64,000 nt of DNA, taken from positions 248,001 to 312,000 of the forward strand of contig JABAQQ010000014.1 of NCBI GenBank assembly GCA_019187225.1, read 5' to 3'. This document shows, one piece after another, positions 43,373 through 51,959 of this stretch (positions are counted from its first letter, which is position 1; each line of letters begins with the position of its first letter). This DNA is from Saprospiraceae bacterium (GTDB taxonomy: Bacteria; Bacteroidota; Bacteroidia; Chitinophagales; Saprospiraceae). The position numbers were made by a program, and so were the translations under genes. Under the pieces are notes generated by a model that worked only from the letters and a program-made list of their open reading frames with translations, was not told the origin of the DNA and searched no databases.

Positions 43373-43693
43373 ATGCTGATCTCCACAACATCCACTATCG
43401 ACGGGCGATCCATCGCCGCATATCACGGCGTTGTTTTCGGCGAAACCATTATCGGCGCCAATATTTTCAAAGATTTTTTTGCCGGTATCCGCGACATCGT
43501 GGGCGGGCGCTCCGGTTCCTATGAAACAGTCCTGAAAGAAGCCCGGCAGACGGCTTTGGAAGAAATGTCGCAACAAGCCTCCGCACTCGGCGCCAACGCT
43601 ATAATCGGTGTAGACTTTGACTATGAAACGCTCGGCCAAGCCAACGGCATGATCATGGTCATCGCCAGCGGTACAGCCGTAACCTATCGCTGA
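43373..43693 (+). CDS. YbjQ-family (UPF0145) protein
   Basis: A 106-residue protein matching the YbjQ/heavy-metal-binding-domain family: [51 protein letters not shown], then [25 protein letters not shown] and [11 protein letters not shown]. Members form pentameric rings; function is not established. I chose ATG 43373 because the earlier frame lacks a plausible start and conserved sequence begins here. Confidence 0.9.
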   Translation: MLISTTSTIDGRSIAAYHGVVFGETIIGANIFKDFFAGIRDIVGGRSGSYETVLKEARQTALEEMSQQASALGANAIIGVDFDYETLGQANGMIMVIASGTAVTYR

Positions 43694-43749
43694 TGCGATC
43701 TTACTGTCCGGAGTCCAAGGTCCGATAATCCAACGTCCACAATCCCGCT
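43694..43749. repeat. GTCCAAG/GTCCGAT words between convergent genes
   Basis: Degenerate units around GAGTCCAAGGTCCGATAATC and CCAACGTCCAC fill the gap between convergent genes. They belong to the GGACNNT/ANNGTCC word family best seen at 58786-59052. Confidence 0.5.
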
Positions 43750-44739
43750 TCACTTTTTCACGGGCAACATCGCCGTGTCCGTCGGCAGCACCGGTACCTG
43801 GTAGCCGCCCAAATCAATTTGAACAAGAGGAAGTTTTGTGCGGAATACAGCCGTATCCTTTGTTGTCACACCAGTTTGGTAGAGAAATAATTGACGCAGA
43901 TTCGATAAGCCGTCGAATGTTTCAACTCCTTGTGCAGTGACGCCTGTACCGACCAAATTCAGGTAAACGAGCCGCTCCGATTGTTGCAAATGGATCAGTG
44001 AAGCATCCGTGATGCCCGTGCGATCGAGGGAGAGCCGGGTCAGGTTTTTAAAACCGGGGATCAGAGATAAAGTGCTGTCGTTCAATGCCATACCTGACCA
44101 CTTGAGCCATATAATATTTTCCCGCAGTTTTTCCATAGCCTGCCTCATCGAGGGCGTCACTGCAGCGACATTGACAAAATTGAGCGACAGAAAAGGTTGA
44201 TCTTTGCCAACCTGCAGCACGACCACACCCTCGTCTTTAAGCCTCGCCAGCGCCTCTGCTGAAGGCGGTGAAACTTTTACTTCGGGAATATCTGTAAAGG
44301 CCATGCTGGTTTCCGTTTCTTCCACTTCCTGTACGTCTGATCTTGTCAGATAAGTTTCCCCGTGTGTCAGCGAAATACCCCAATGCCCCGTAAGCAGAAT
44401 GCCCGGTATCAGCAAAACAGACGATATGAAGTACACTTTGGAATTTCCTCTTTTTTTAAACCAATACGCTGACAACGAGACGATTGCCACACCAACCCCC
44501 CACCACTGATGCCAGTTGACCAGGTCGTTATCGTACGCTCCGTTGCGCGACAACATCCAGCCCGTCAGACAGGCAAATGCCGATGCTGTACCCCCCAGCA
44601 ACAACACTACCGGAATGGCAGGTCGCAAGGTCGTCCACCGTTCCCGGCAACTCATGGCCTCGAACAGGAGCGCCAACAACAATATCCCGATGGGCAGGTG
44701 CACCAATACCGGATGGAAGCGACCGATGAATTCTAACAT
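43750..44739 (-). CDS. Membrane protein with DUF2231-like domain and leucine-rich repeats
   Basis: A 329-residue protein. The N-terminal ~140 residues hold four hydrophobic helices and the HPVLVHLPIGILLLALLFE motif of DUF2231-type membrane domains, followed by a WHQWWGVGV helix. The C-terminal half is a short leucine-rich-repeat solenoid (NLTRLSLDRTGITDASL, RLVYLNLVGTGVTAQGVETF, NLRQLFLYQTGVTTKD). The combination is common in planctomycete-like cytochrome c/DUF1501 gene sets of Bacteroidota. Probably an inner membrane scaffold; function unknown. The next gene upstream ends 3 nt away. Confidence 0.78.
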   Translation of the reverse strand: MLEFIGRFHPVLVHLPIGILLLALLFEAMSCRERWTTLRPAIPVVLLLGGTASAFACLTGWMLSRNGAYDNDLVNWHQWWGVGVAIVSLSAYWFKKRGNSKVYFISSVLLIPGILLTGHWGISLTHGETYLTRSDVQEVEETETSMAFTDIPEVKVSPPSAEALARLKDEGVVVLQVGKDQPFLSLNFVNVAAVTPSMRQAMEKLRENIIWLKWSGMALNDSTLSLIPGFKNLTRLSLDRTGITDASLIHLQQSERLVYLNLVGTGVTAQGVETFDGLSNLRQLFLYQTGVTTKDTAVFRTKLPLVQIDLGGYQVPVLPTDTAMLPVKK

Positions 44740-44742
44740 GGT

Positions 44743-45648
44743 TCAGCCGGAATATCGTTTGCGTAGCAACTGCATCATGTGCACGTTGATGCCCCATTGG
44801 TCGGCTACCGGTTGCAGTGTATAGGGCAGGGCGGGCAGGTAATGCGGCGGGCCGAATTCTGCGAGCATGGTGAGCGGCTGCCCTGCCTTCGACTTGATCT
44901 CCACTACTTTATCCCACCAGGCAAGGTGTGCTTTCAGGGCATTATCCCACTCCGGTGCGCGCGGGTCGTTCACCTGGGGCCCTTCGGCATGACCGACGCG
45001 TGCGTGGATGTGATCGGTTCGCGAGAGCGCCAGTGCCACGGTTTCGGATTGGTCGCCGAGCAGCGATTCGTGCACGTTGCACCAATGCGAGATGTCGAGC
45101 GTCAGGCGCAGATCGGGGATGGATTCCAAAAAATGCCTCGTGATGTGCGCCGCAAAACACAACCTTCCGCGATGGGTTTCGTGATAAATGGGAATGCCCG
45201 TTTCCCGGCTCAGCGCGGCCGTCAGGTCAAAAAACAATTTGGCTTGTTCAAAAGTAAAATAATCGCGTCCGGAATGGCAATTGACGTACAAAGGTTTCAT
45301 CGCCAGCGCGTTGCGCAACTGAGTCTCAAACTGCGCCAGGTGCTTTTCAGGGTTGGGGTCCGAGCCGCCGCACAACAAGCCGAACGCCAATCCCTTTTGT
45401 TGCATCGCTTCCTGAAATGCCGCCCGGCTTTTTTCATCGCCTTGAACCCACACTTCCGTGCCGTCGAAGCCAGCGTCCCTGGCTTTGGCGGCAAAAGCTT
45501 CCCACGTGCCGGAAAAGCCCCAGTTAGTGGCATGGATCTTCAGGGAAAAGTTGGCAGGAACTTGAAAATCCGGTTTGTTCTGCATCGGGTTGAGCCACAG
45601 GCTCCCGCCTGCAAGGGCTGTTTTTTTAATGAAATGGCGTCGGTTCAT
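44743..45648 (-). CDS. Tat-exported sugar phosphate isomerase/epimerase-like protein
   Basis: TIM-barrel protein of 301 residues of the xylose isomerase-like/AP-endonuclease-2 superfamily. It starts MNRRHFIKKTALAGGSLWL, a twin-arginine signal, so I chose ATG 45648 over an upstream codon. Barrel motifs include FAAKARDAGFDGTEVWVQ, VNCHSGRDYFTFEQAKLFF, GIPIYHETHRGRLCFA (metal-binding H/E), LTLDISHWCNVHESLL and ADQWG near the end. Family members isomerise or epimerise sugars, or dehydrate inositols. It follows the DUF1501 gene on the same strand. Confidence 0.85.
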   Translation of the reverse strand: MNRRHFIKKTALAGGSLWLNPMQNKPDFQVPANFSLKIHATNWGFSGTWEAFAAKARDAGFDGTEVWVQGDEKSRAAFQEAMQQKGLAFGLLCGGSDPNPEKHLAQFETQLRNALAMKPLYVNCHSGRDYFTFEQAKLFFDLTAALSRETGIPIYHETHRGRLCFAAHITRHFLESIPDLRLTLDISHWCNVHESLLGDQSETVALALSRTDHIHARVGHAEGPQVNDPRAPEWDNALKAHLAWWDKVVEIKSKAGQPLTMLAEFGPPHYLPALPYTLQPVADQWGINVHMMQLLRKRYSG

Positions 45649-45683
45649 ATTTATTATAACTAAGGATGCGGACAAAATAAATC

Positions 45684-45772
45684 GACATTAGACATTGGAT
45701 GTTTGACCCTGACAACCAATCATTCAGTCAAATGTCCAATGTCAAAAAATCCAATGTCCGGCTACTTAAATA
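45684..45772. repeat. ATTGGAT/ATCCAAT words with inverted arms
   Basis: GACATTAGACATTGGATG at about 45690-45707 is answered by CAAATGTCCAATGTC and AAATCCAATGTCC at about 45727-45760, giving an inverted pair in the gap between the isomerase-like and DUF1501 genes. Confidence 0.6.
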
Positions 45773-45774
45773 CC

Positions 45775-47250
45775 TCAAACGATTGGCCTGATCACTTCCC
45801 CGCTCACGTCCGTCAACCGGAATGGCCGCCCCTGGAACTGGTAGGTTAATTTTTCGTGGTCGAAGCCCAATTGGTTTAAGATCGTGGCCTGGACATCATT
45901 CACCGATACTTTTCCGCTGACTGCGTTGTAGCCTACCTCGTCTGTTTCTCCGTGCGTCACGCCGCCCCGGATGCCGCCGCCAGCCATCCAGATCGTAAAA
46001 GCGTCGGTATGGTGGTCGCGTCCTTTGAAGGGCAGGGTAATGCCGTTGCGGTTTTCCATCATGGGTGTGCGACCGAATTCTCCACCCCACACGACAAGCG
46101 TTTCATCGAGCAAACCGCGCTGTTTCAGATCGAGGATGAGCGCAGTAACTGCCTTGTCGGTTTGGCGGCATTTATTGACAAGTCCGACGTCCACCGAAAA
46201 GTCGGCCGTCGTGCCGTGGGAATCCCAACCCCAGTCGAACAACTGCACGAAACGCACGCCTTTTTCCACCAATTTCCTGGCCAGCAACACGTTGTTGGCA
46301 AAACAGGCTTTGCCCGGCTTCGTGCCGTACATTTCGTGGATGTAGGGCGGTTCGTTTTCAATATTCATAACCTCAGGCGCAGTGATCTGCATCCGGTAAG
46401 CCATTTCATATTGCGAAATGCGCGACAGAATTTCAGGATCGCCCAACTCATTGTACGTCTCCCGGTTCACTTCGCTGATAGCCTCGACAGAAGCCTTGCG
46501 GAGGTCGCGATCAATGCCCTCCGGGTCTTTGATGAACAATACAGGATCGCCTTCCGAGCGGCATTGAACACCCTGGTACACCGAGGGCAGGAAACCACTG
46601 CCCCATACACTTTTGCCCGCGTCGGGATCTTTGCCCCCCGAAGTGAGCACCACGTAACCGGGCAGATTGGCATTCTCGGAACCCAGGCCATAAGTCACCC
46701 AAGCGCCCATACCCGGCCTGCCAAGACGCGCGCTGCCGGTATGCATCAGCAATTGCGCGGGTGCGTGGTTGAACTGGTCGGTGTGCACAGCTTTCAGAAA
46801 CGCCAGTTCGTCGGCCACTGTGGCGAGGTGTGGCAGATAGTTGGAAATCCAGGCGCCCGATTGTCCGTACTGCCGGAATGTCGCCTGCGGTCCCAACATC
46901 TTCGGCACACCCCGGATAAAGGCAAATCGTTTGCCTTCCAGGAACGACTGTGGACAATCCTGCCCGTTCAGTTTAGCCAGTTCGGGTTTGTAATCGAACA
47001 GTTCGAGTTGCGACGGCGCCCCCGCCATGTGAAGGTAGATCACCGATTTGGCCCTGGCCGGAAAATGCGGCGGTCGCGGCGCCAGCGGTTGGGCGGGGTT
47101 GAACGCAGCGGCTCCTCCCCCACCCTGTTGACCGCAGCCGCCCAGCAACTGCCCCAGCGCCAGCGAGCCGAGACCGAACGCGCACTGGCGGAGAAAGAGG
47201 CGGCGGGTGGCGTGGAGTGCTTCCATCTCCGATGGGATGTAAAGAGGCAT
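45775..47250 (-). CDS. DUF1501-family exported protein
   Basis: A 491-residue protein of the DUF1501 (sulfatase-fold) family. The twin-arginine signal is ATRRLFLRQCAFGLGSLALGQLLGGCGQQG, possibly also a lipobox. SVIYLHMAGAPSQLELFDYKPEL is diagnostic of the family, as are HTDQFNHAPAQLLMHTGS, FVQLFDWGWDSHG, LVVWGGEFGRTPM, the H-x-D like GRDHHTDAFTIWMAGGGIRGG and VHDVQATIL near the end. Most DUF1501 genes adjoin a DUF1549/DUF1553 cytochrome gene, which is missing here. The biochemical activity is not established. Confidence 0.9.
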   Translation of the reverse strand: MPLYIPSEMEALHATRRLFLRQCAFGLGSLALGQLLGGCGQQGGGGAAAFNPAQPLAPRPPHFPARAKSVIYLHMAGAPSQLELFDYKPELAKLNGQDCPQSFLEGKRFAFIRGVPKMLGPQATFRQYGQSGAWISNYLPHLATVADELAFLKAVHTDQFNHAPAQLLMHTGSARLGRPGMGAWVTYGLGSENANLPGYVVLTSGGKDPDAGKSVWGSGFLPSVYQGVQCRSEGDPVLFIKDPEGIDRDLRKASVEAISEVNRETYNELGDPEILSRISQYEMAYRMQITAPEVMNIENEPPYIHEMYGTKPGKACFANNVLLARKLVEKGVRFVQLFDWGWDSHGTTADFSVDVGLVNKCRQTDKAVTALILDLKQRGLLDETLVVWGGEFGRTPMMENRNGITLPFKGRDHHTDAFTIWMAGGGIRGGVTHGETDEVGYNAVSGKVSVNDVQATILNQLGFDHEKLTYQFQGRPFRLTDVSGEVIRPIV

Positions 47251-47289
47251 TTTCCTTTTTTTACAGATGTATTTTAAAAAAACTACTTA

Positions 47290-48288
47290 CTACCTGCTGT
47301 ACAAATGCACCCAAATCCCTCCATCCAGCGCGAATTTCCCCGCATTTTCAGTGCTCCGTCCCTGCGGCGCCATCAGACACGCCACCTGCGCAAAAGCCTG
47401 TTGAGCAGCAGCGTCGGAGCGAACCGGCGCATAGGTTTCGGTAGCGGCTTCCGCCACGTAGCCGTGCAGCAACGCATCGTACTGACGGCGGAACAAGTCG
47501 GGGTGCCCGAAAATGTCCACCCCAAGTACCCGGTCACCGCAGACGACCACCATCCCAACCATACCGGGCAGCGCGGCGAATTTGCCGTCGAAGTAACGCA
47601 GGTAAGCATCGCGTTTGGCTTTGGCTTCGTTGGCCGTTTCGAGCGCTGCATAGGTGTGGGTACCCGATTCGGCGTTGTTAGCTGATGTTATTTTGCCTAC
47701 TGCGGCCCAGACTGCCTGCTGGTCGCCGGTGCGTTGCACAGCCCGGCGCACCTGCGGACTTGCGACGTTGTAATAGCCCTTGAAGGCGTAGATGTTTTTT
47801 TCATTCCCTGTTGCATTGGTATCGTCGTATCTCCAGCGGCCTTTTTCCACACAAAATACTTCGATGTTTCTGACCGTACCCGGCGCTACCACCTGATCCT
47901 GCGCGATCACACGGTCCTGGTTGCCGCCGGTCACCACGTCGCCCGACAGGAGCAGGAACGTATCAAGGCTTTTATTTTGTACGGTAAGTGCGTTCACGCT
48001 GTGCTCGCGGGTGCGACCAAACTGCTTTAATTCGGTGATACGGAAACCGGGTGTTCGCATGCCCTCGGCAAGGGTTTTCAGCCGCTGCACGGCTGCCTGT
48101 CGCTCCAGCATGGAAGCATCGGCTACCACCGGGTAAATGCGCAGGTTTTCATACTGCCATTCAGGATTGGCTCCGGTGACCAAAGTGAGGCCGTTACTGT
48201 CTTTTACCTGATGGGTTGGGCTGGTGGTATCGCCGGCACAGGCGGCAAACAACAAGGCGGGGAGGAGAATGGAGAGAATATTTTTCAT
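47290..48288 (-). CDS. Lipoprotein of the ARPP-1/DUF6569 type
   Basis: A 332-residue lipoprotein; the signal KNILSILLPALLFAAC ends in a lipobox cysteine. The body resembles the ARPP-1 (DUF6569) domain: WQYENLRIYPVVAD, then ALTVQNKSLDTFLLLSGDVVTGGNQDRVIAQDQVVAPGT, and FVEKGRW-like EVFCVEKGRWRY, ending VGMVVVCGDRVLGVDIFGHPDLFRRQYDALLHGYVAEA. The pattern of nearly adjacent G and D motifs is characteristic. Function is unknown. It may be cotranscribed with the TIR gene, which ends 56 nt upstream. Confidence 0.78.
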   Translation of the reverse strand: MKNILSILLPALLFAACAGDTTSPTHQVKDSNGLTLVTGANPEWQYENLRIYPVVADASMLERQAAVQRLKTLAEGMRTPGFRITELKQFGRTREHSVNALTVQNKSLDTFLLLSGDVVTGGNQDRVIAQDQVVAPGTVRNIEVFCVEKGRWRYDDTNATGNEKNIYAFKGYYNVASPQVRRAVQRTGDQQAVWAAVGKITSANNAESGTHTYAALETANEAKAKRDAYLRYFDGKFAALPGMVGMVVVCGDRVLGVDIFGHPDLFRRQYDALLHGYVAEAATETYAPVRSDAAAQQAFAQVACLMAPQGRSTENAGKFALDGGIWVHLYSR

Positions 48289-48290
48289 GG

Positions 48291-48318
48291 ATATGGTTGT
48301 TGGTTGTTGGTTGTTTAT
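48291..48318. repeat. TTGTTGG heptamers
   Basis: Units TTGTTGG, TTGTTGG, TTGTTTA follow GGATATGG in the gap between the ARPP-1-like start codon and the TIR gene stop codon. Confidence 0.6.
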
Positions 48319-48344
48319 AATTTATATATTTATAATGTTTAATT

Positions 48345-49202
48345 TTATTCCGGCTGGGGGAAGCGAATATCTCCCTCCACCGGCCGCAGGGGTTGTTCGC
48401 GCGGGAATTCGGGTTGCCAGCTCTGGGCGGGTTCTGCACTTTCATATCGGCCCAACGTCGCTTTCGGGCGGTCGCCGCTCAGGCCCCGGAATACGGAAAT
48501 GAAAATGAAGAACCATATCATCCAACCGAGCCATTCGGGAGGATTCACCTGAGCCGGGGCTTTGAATTCGAACGCCGCATCGTCGCCACCGAGGTATGGT
48601 TGGGCTTTCCGGGAAGGTGCGGTGGACGATGCGTCCGGCGCCACAAGACGGCTTTCCGCAAATTTAGCTTCGTCCAATCCGCGCTGTACGTCTTTAATGA
48701 CCTTAGAGAGCTGCGTCGCGACTTCGTAGTATCCTTCTTCGATCGGTTTGATCTCGATCAGTGTTTTTTTCGGCCCCAGCGTTTTATAACGCGACAGGGC
48801 CGATTTTTCCTTCCACAGCGAAGGGGCCAGTATCACAGGGAATAGTTGTGGACTGAGATCATCGCCTTCGATCCGTCGCTCGGCGACAAAACGGATATCA
48901 TTCTGTATCCGGCTGTCGTTCAGCGACTTGTAACTCGTCATAAAAAGGTAAATGTGTGCCCTTTCTTTGCGGAGCTGGTCCACTTTCGCGTAATCGTTGC
49001 GGTAGTCGCGCGGCAGGAAGATGGGTAAAAACGCCGACAACCACTCCCAGGGCACCGGCAATGGCTTGGGCGCCGGCGGTGGGTCGTTGTACCAGATATC
49101 CACTTCGTCGTGCATGGGACGCAGAAAATCGTACAACTCTTTGACGGATTTTTTGTCGTCGGCTGTGTGCGAAATATAAACTTTCAACTTTACCGGAGTC
49201 AT
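48345..49202 (-). CDS. TIR-domain protein with C-terminal transmembrane anchor
   Basis: A 285-residue protein. Residues 7-135 form a TIR-like domain (KVYISHTADDKKSVKELYDFL, then EVDIWYND, HIYLFMTSYKSLNDSRIQNDI, FPVILAPSLW). A linker leads to one hydrophobic helix at about 224-241 (WLGWMIWFFIFISVFRGL) and a proline-rich tail. I chose ATG 49202, which makes the first TIR strand start at residue 7. Aligning by eye with SARM1-type TIRs puts an alanine (Ala72) where the catalytic glutamate would be, so NADase activity is doubtful. Divergent from the coiled-coil gene at 49377. Defence, signalling or scaffold roles are all possible. Confidence 0.78.
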   Translation of the reverse strand: MTPVKLKVYISHTADDKKSVKELYDFLRPMHDEVDIWYNDPPPAPKPLPVPWEWLSAFLPIFLPRDYRNDYAKVDQLRKERAHIYLFMTSYKSLNDSRIQNDIRFVAERRIEGDDLSPQLFPVILAPSLWKEKSALSRYKTLGPKKTLIEIKPIEEGYYEVATQLSKVIKDVQRGLDEAKFAESRLVAPDASSTAPSRKAQPYLGGDDAAFEFKAPAQVNPPEWLGWMIWFFIFISVFRGLSGDRPKATLGRYESAEPAQSWQPEFPREQPLRPVEGDIRFPQPE

Positions 49203-49223
49203 GCTGTTGTCGGTTTCATTACA

Positions 49224-49254
49224 CAAACGTAATTGAAAAAAAAGCAATTTGCAA
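49224..49254 (-). promoter_or_regulatory. Candidate promoter for the TIR gene
   Basis: On the minus strand, TTG (49254-49252), 20 nt spacer, then TACGTTTG (49231-49224), a full match to TAnnTTTG. The ATG is 21 nt downstream. It overlaps the promoter of the plus-strand gene. Confidence 0.5.
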
Positions 49255-49281
49255 AAGGCTGCGGACAATCGGCTAAATTTG
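49248..49281 (+). promoter_or_regulatory. Candidate promoter for the coiled-coil gene
   Basis: TTTG at 49248-49251, 22 nt spacer, then TAAATTTG at 49274-49281. The ATG at 49377 follows after a leader that contains a heptamer array. Confidence 0.45.
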
Positions 49282-49334
49282 CCCGTTCGTCGCAATTTTG
49301 TGGCGCAACAAATCCAATGCCTGCTTTTTCGCCC

Positions 49335-49376
49335 CGTCAACCATCAACCTTCTACCATCAACCGTCATCCATCAAC
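49335..49376. repeat. CATCAAC/CTTCTAC heptamers ending at a start codon
   Basis: Six exact-length units (CGTCAAC, CATCAAC, CTTCTAC, CATCAAC, CGTCATC, CATCAAC) run in phase until the base before the ATG at 49377. Confidence 0.9.
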
Positions 49377-49922
49377 ATGGTCACAACCAAATCGCTCTTT
49401 GCCGCCGAAGGACTGGACGAACGCAGTCTCGAATTTCTGGCCAATGCCATTGAAAAAAACAATTTGCCCGGATTCGACTACTACGAATTCAAACGAGCTG
49501 TAGTCAGTCTCCTGCAAATGAAACTCGATGAAGCCACTTCCCATAAAAGCGCCTTTACCACTGCCGCCACCGTTGGTCTGACCAAGGAGAAACTCATTGA
49601 AACCGCGAATTATTACAAAAACATCGTGGAAAAAGAAAAGGAGCAGTTTGATAAAGCCCTCGAGAACCAAAATGCTACCAAAATCACTGCACGCAAGGAA
49701 GAAGTCAAACGCCTGCGCGACCAGGTAGAGCGCCATAAAACAGAGATCGCCCGCCTCCAGGATGAAATCGCCGGCTATCTCACTCAGATTGATCAGGCCG
49801 AAGCGGCGACCAAACTCGAATCCGACAAACTCGAAAAGGCTAAATCCGCCTTCGAAAAAACCCACCAGGCCGTCGTCCTTCAAATTGACAAGGACATCGA
49901 AAACATGCACAAACATCTTTGA
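49377..49922 (+). CDS. Coiled-coil protein of unknown function
   Basis: A 181-residue protein. A globular-looking N-terminus (TKSLFAAEGLDERSLEFLANAIEKNNLPGFDYYEFKRAVVSLLQMKLDEATSHKSAF) is followed by a long charged coiled coil (about residues 75-175: KNIVEKEKEQFDKALENQ, KEEVKRLRDQVERHKTEIARLQDEIAGYLTQIDQ...). The start after the heptamer array is chosen because nothing conserved precedes it. It likely works with the membrane coiled-coil protein 107 nt downstream. No family recognised. Confidence 0.78.
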   Translation: MVTTKSLFAAEGLDERSLEFLANAIEKNNLPGFDYYEFKRAVVSLLQMKLDEATSHKSAFTTAATVGLTKEKLIETANYYKNIVEKEKEQFDKALENQNATKITARKEEVKRLRDQVERHKTEIARLQDEIAGYLTQIDQAEAATKLESDKLEKAKSAFEKTHQAVVLQIDKDIENMHKHL

Positions 49923-50029
49923 TTGCGGATTGCGGATTGAAGAATGGAAGAGCATTCGGCAAATGCAGGGCAACCCTAAATCCGCAATCCGAAATCCGAA
50001 ATCAAAAATCCGAAATCAAAAATAAATAA
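49921..50029. repeat. GATTGCG and AATCCGA heptamers with inverted orientation
   Basis: GATTGCG, GATTGCG, GATTGAA begin at the stop codon of the coiled-coil gene. After a spacer, AATCCGC, AATCCGA, AATCCGA, AATCAAA, AATCCGA, AATCAAA, AATAAAT units run to the ATG at 50030. The two arms are complementary. Confidence 0.85.
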
Positions 50030-51013
50030 ATGGATAACCGGTCATTCTGGCAACGCCCTGAAGGCATCACCGGAGCGCTTTTTCTGGCGGGACTGCTGGT
50101 CGGAGGCGGCATTTTACTGAGCAGCATGCTCCCTGCGCTGATCGCATTGGCGTCCAATACGTTGTACCTTGCGGGTATGCTCGCGGTGCTGGCAGCTATT
50201 GTATATGTAGTGCTTGACCCGAAGGCGCGCAACCTGGTATGGTACCTGTACCAGTCTGTGATGCGATGGATAACAGGTATTTTTGTAAAAATTGACCCGA
50301 TATCCATCCTGAAATCCTATATCGAAGACCTGGAAGATACCCTGCGCAATATGAGCCGCCAGATCGGCGCCCTGCGGGGGCAGATGCGACAGTTGAAAGG
50401 CATCATGGACACGAACGATGCAGAAATACAGAAAAATATGGCCATTGCCGGTCAGGCTAAAAAGAAAAGCGATGAAAAAAACGTCGCCCTCGCCGCCCGC
50501 AAAGCAGGCCGCCTGCAGGACGCCAACGCCAAATACGATGTGTTGTATAAGCGTATGGAAGTTCTCTACCGCATCCTGAACAAAATGTACGAAAACTCCG
50601 AGATCGTACTCGAAGATACCAAGGACCAGGTGATCGTGAAAGAACAGGAATACAAAGCCATTCACGCCAGCCATTCAGCGATACGCTCGGCTATGAGCAT
50701 CGTAAGTGGTAACCCCGACCAGCGCGCTTTGTTCGACCGGGCCCTCGAAGCCCTGGCCGACGACCTCGGCAACAAGGTAGGCGAAATGGAGCGCTTTATG
50801 GACACCAGTCGAAATCTCATGGCCTCCATCGACCTGCAAAACGGCGTGTTCGAGGAAGAAGGTTTGCGTCTGCTCGAACAATGGGAAAAAAGCAGTCCCC
50901 TGCTTGCCGCTATACCCAAAGAAAAAAAACACGCTGAAAAACCACTGGATCTGAATCAACCGGCAAAAGAGATACTGAAGGACGACAACGATTATACCAG
51001 GATGTTCGAGTGA
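50030..51013 (+). CDS. Membrane-anchored coiled-coil protein (PspA-like architecture)
   Basis: A 327-residue protein. Two hydrophobic segments lie near residues 13-35 and 43-65 (ALFLAGLLVGGGILLSSMLPALIALA, TLYLAGMLAVLAAIVYVVLD), then an amphipathic RNLVWYLYQSVMRWITGIFVKIDPISIL. The rest is a long coiled coil (YIEDLEDTLRNMSRQIGALRGQMRQLKGIMDTND..., then KYDVLYKRMEVLYRILNKMYENSE) reminiscent of PspA/IM30 helices. A membrane-stress or scaffolding role is possible. It likely pairs with the coiled-coil protein upstream. Confidence 0.75.
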   Translation: MDNRSFWQRPEGITGALFLAGLLVGGGILLSSMLPALIALASNTLYLAGMLAVLAAIVYVVLDPKARNLVWYLYQSVMRWITGIFVKIDPISILKSYIEDLEDTLRNMSRQIGALRGQMRQLKGIMDTNDAEIQKNMAIAGQAKKKSDEKNVALAARKAGRLQDANAKYDVLYKRMEVLYRILNKMYENSEIVLEDTKDQVIVKEQEYKAIHASHSAIRSAMSIVSGNPDQRALFDRALEALADDLGNKVGEMERFMDTSRNLMASIDLQNGVFEEEGLRLLEQWEKSSPLLAAIPKEKKHAEKPLDLNQPAKEILKDDNDYTRMFE

Positions 51014-51032
51014 CGACCGGGCTGGGAAAAAA

Positions 51033-51959
51033 CTACTGCAAGATGTTCAAAAGATCACTGGCAGAGTCAACCCCAATCGTTGCGTACCCAACCAAAGCAG
51101 CCGTCTTCCGGTAAACTTCCATAGGCCCCTCCCCTTGCTCACGCATGGCTCTGAGCGAACTGGCGCCCGCCGATTTGGATAATTTTTCTCCCAGTTCGTT
51201 CGTGAGGAGTGGGTGATGCAAAAACCGGATATGGAGGAAACCGCTTTCGCCCAGGCATTCCGCCAGAAAGCGCTGTGCCTGAGTGGAAGCCTCGAGGTCC
51301 CCCCCCCGAATGACATGCGTAACGCCAAAATGAACATCATCGGCAAGGCTCGCTATCTGGTAGGCAGGCAGTCCGTCGCGACGACGGACGATGAAATCAG
51401 GCATCGGAAAACCCTGCGGCGTTTGAATGCGCCAAGCCACATCGGGGTCATCGAGACTCAGGTTCTGATCGCGAAATTCGGGTGGATAACCTCCCCCGTA
51501 AGACGCGAGATCGCGGCGGGATTTGCGACAGGCAAAAAGCAATCCCGTATCGCGCAGGTTTTTCAAAGCATTGAAATACAGGGGCAATCGGCGGTGTTGC
51601 GACCAGTTTTTCTCGAAATCATCGCAAGCGGCTGCTACGCGCAGACCCAAACTTGTATGTTCCGGTACGTATGTCGCATATTGCAAGTCATATATTCCCG
51701 GCCCTTCGTCCCAGTCTAATCCAAGCCACATAAGGCTTTCAAAGACATCCCGCACGTATTCAGGCCGTTTGCGTTCCGCATCGAGGTCGTCAATGCGCAG
51801 AAGAATCCTACCCCCGCAATGCCGGGCGACAAGCCAGTTGAGCGCAAAATTCAGGGCGTTGCCGGGGTGGAGATAGCCGGAAGGCGTTGGTGCAAAACGA
51901 AGGCGGCAGCCGGGGCCCGCCGTCCGGAGAAAAGCCCGGAATGCTTCATTGAACGGCAT
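51033..51959 (-). CDS. gluQRS: Glutamyl-Q tRNA(Asp) synthetase-like protein
   Basis: A 308-residue protein of the truncated glutamyl-tRNA synthetase group. CRLRFAPTPSGYLHPGNALNFALN contains the HIGH-like motif (HPGN), RILLRIDDLDAERKRPEYV follows, and the KMSKS loop is ELGEKLSKSAGASSLRAM. No anticodon-binding domain is present, as expected for GluQRS, which glutamylates queuosine in tRNA(Asp). The zinc-binding cysteines seen in E. coli GluQRS are not obvious. The start overlaps the 3' end of the TPR lipoprotein by 14 nt. Confidence 0.88.
   Translation of the reverse strand: MPFNEAFRAFLRTAGPGCRLRFAPTPSGYLHPGNALNFALNWLVARHCGGRILLRIDDLDAERKRPEYVRDVFESLMWLGLDWDEGPGIYDLQYATYVPEHTSLGLRVAAACDDFEKNWSQHRRLPLYFNALKNLRDTGLLFACRKSRRDLASYGGGYPPEFRDQNLSLDDPDVAWRIQTPQGFPMPDFIVRRRDGLPAYQIASLADDVHFGVTHVIRGGDLEASTQAQRFLAECLGESGFLHIRFLHHPLLTNELGEKLSKSAGASSLRAMREQGEGPMEVYRKTAALVGYATIGVDSASDLLNILQ

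Noticed and set aside
45952-47277. 441-codon plus-strand ORF opposite the DUF1501 gene
   Set aside because: Antisense shadow; the minus strand encodes a well-conserved family.
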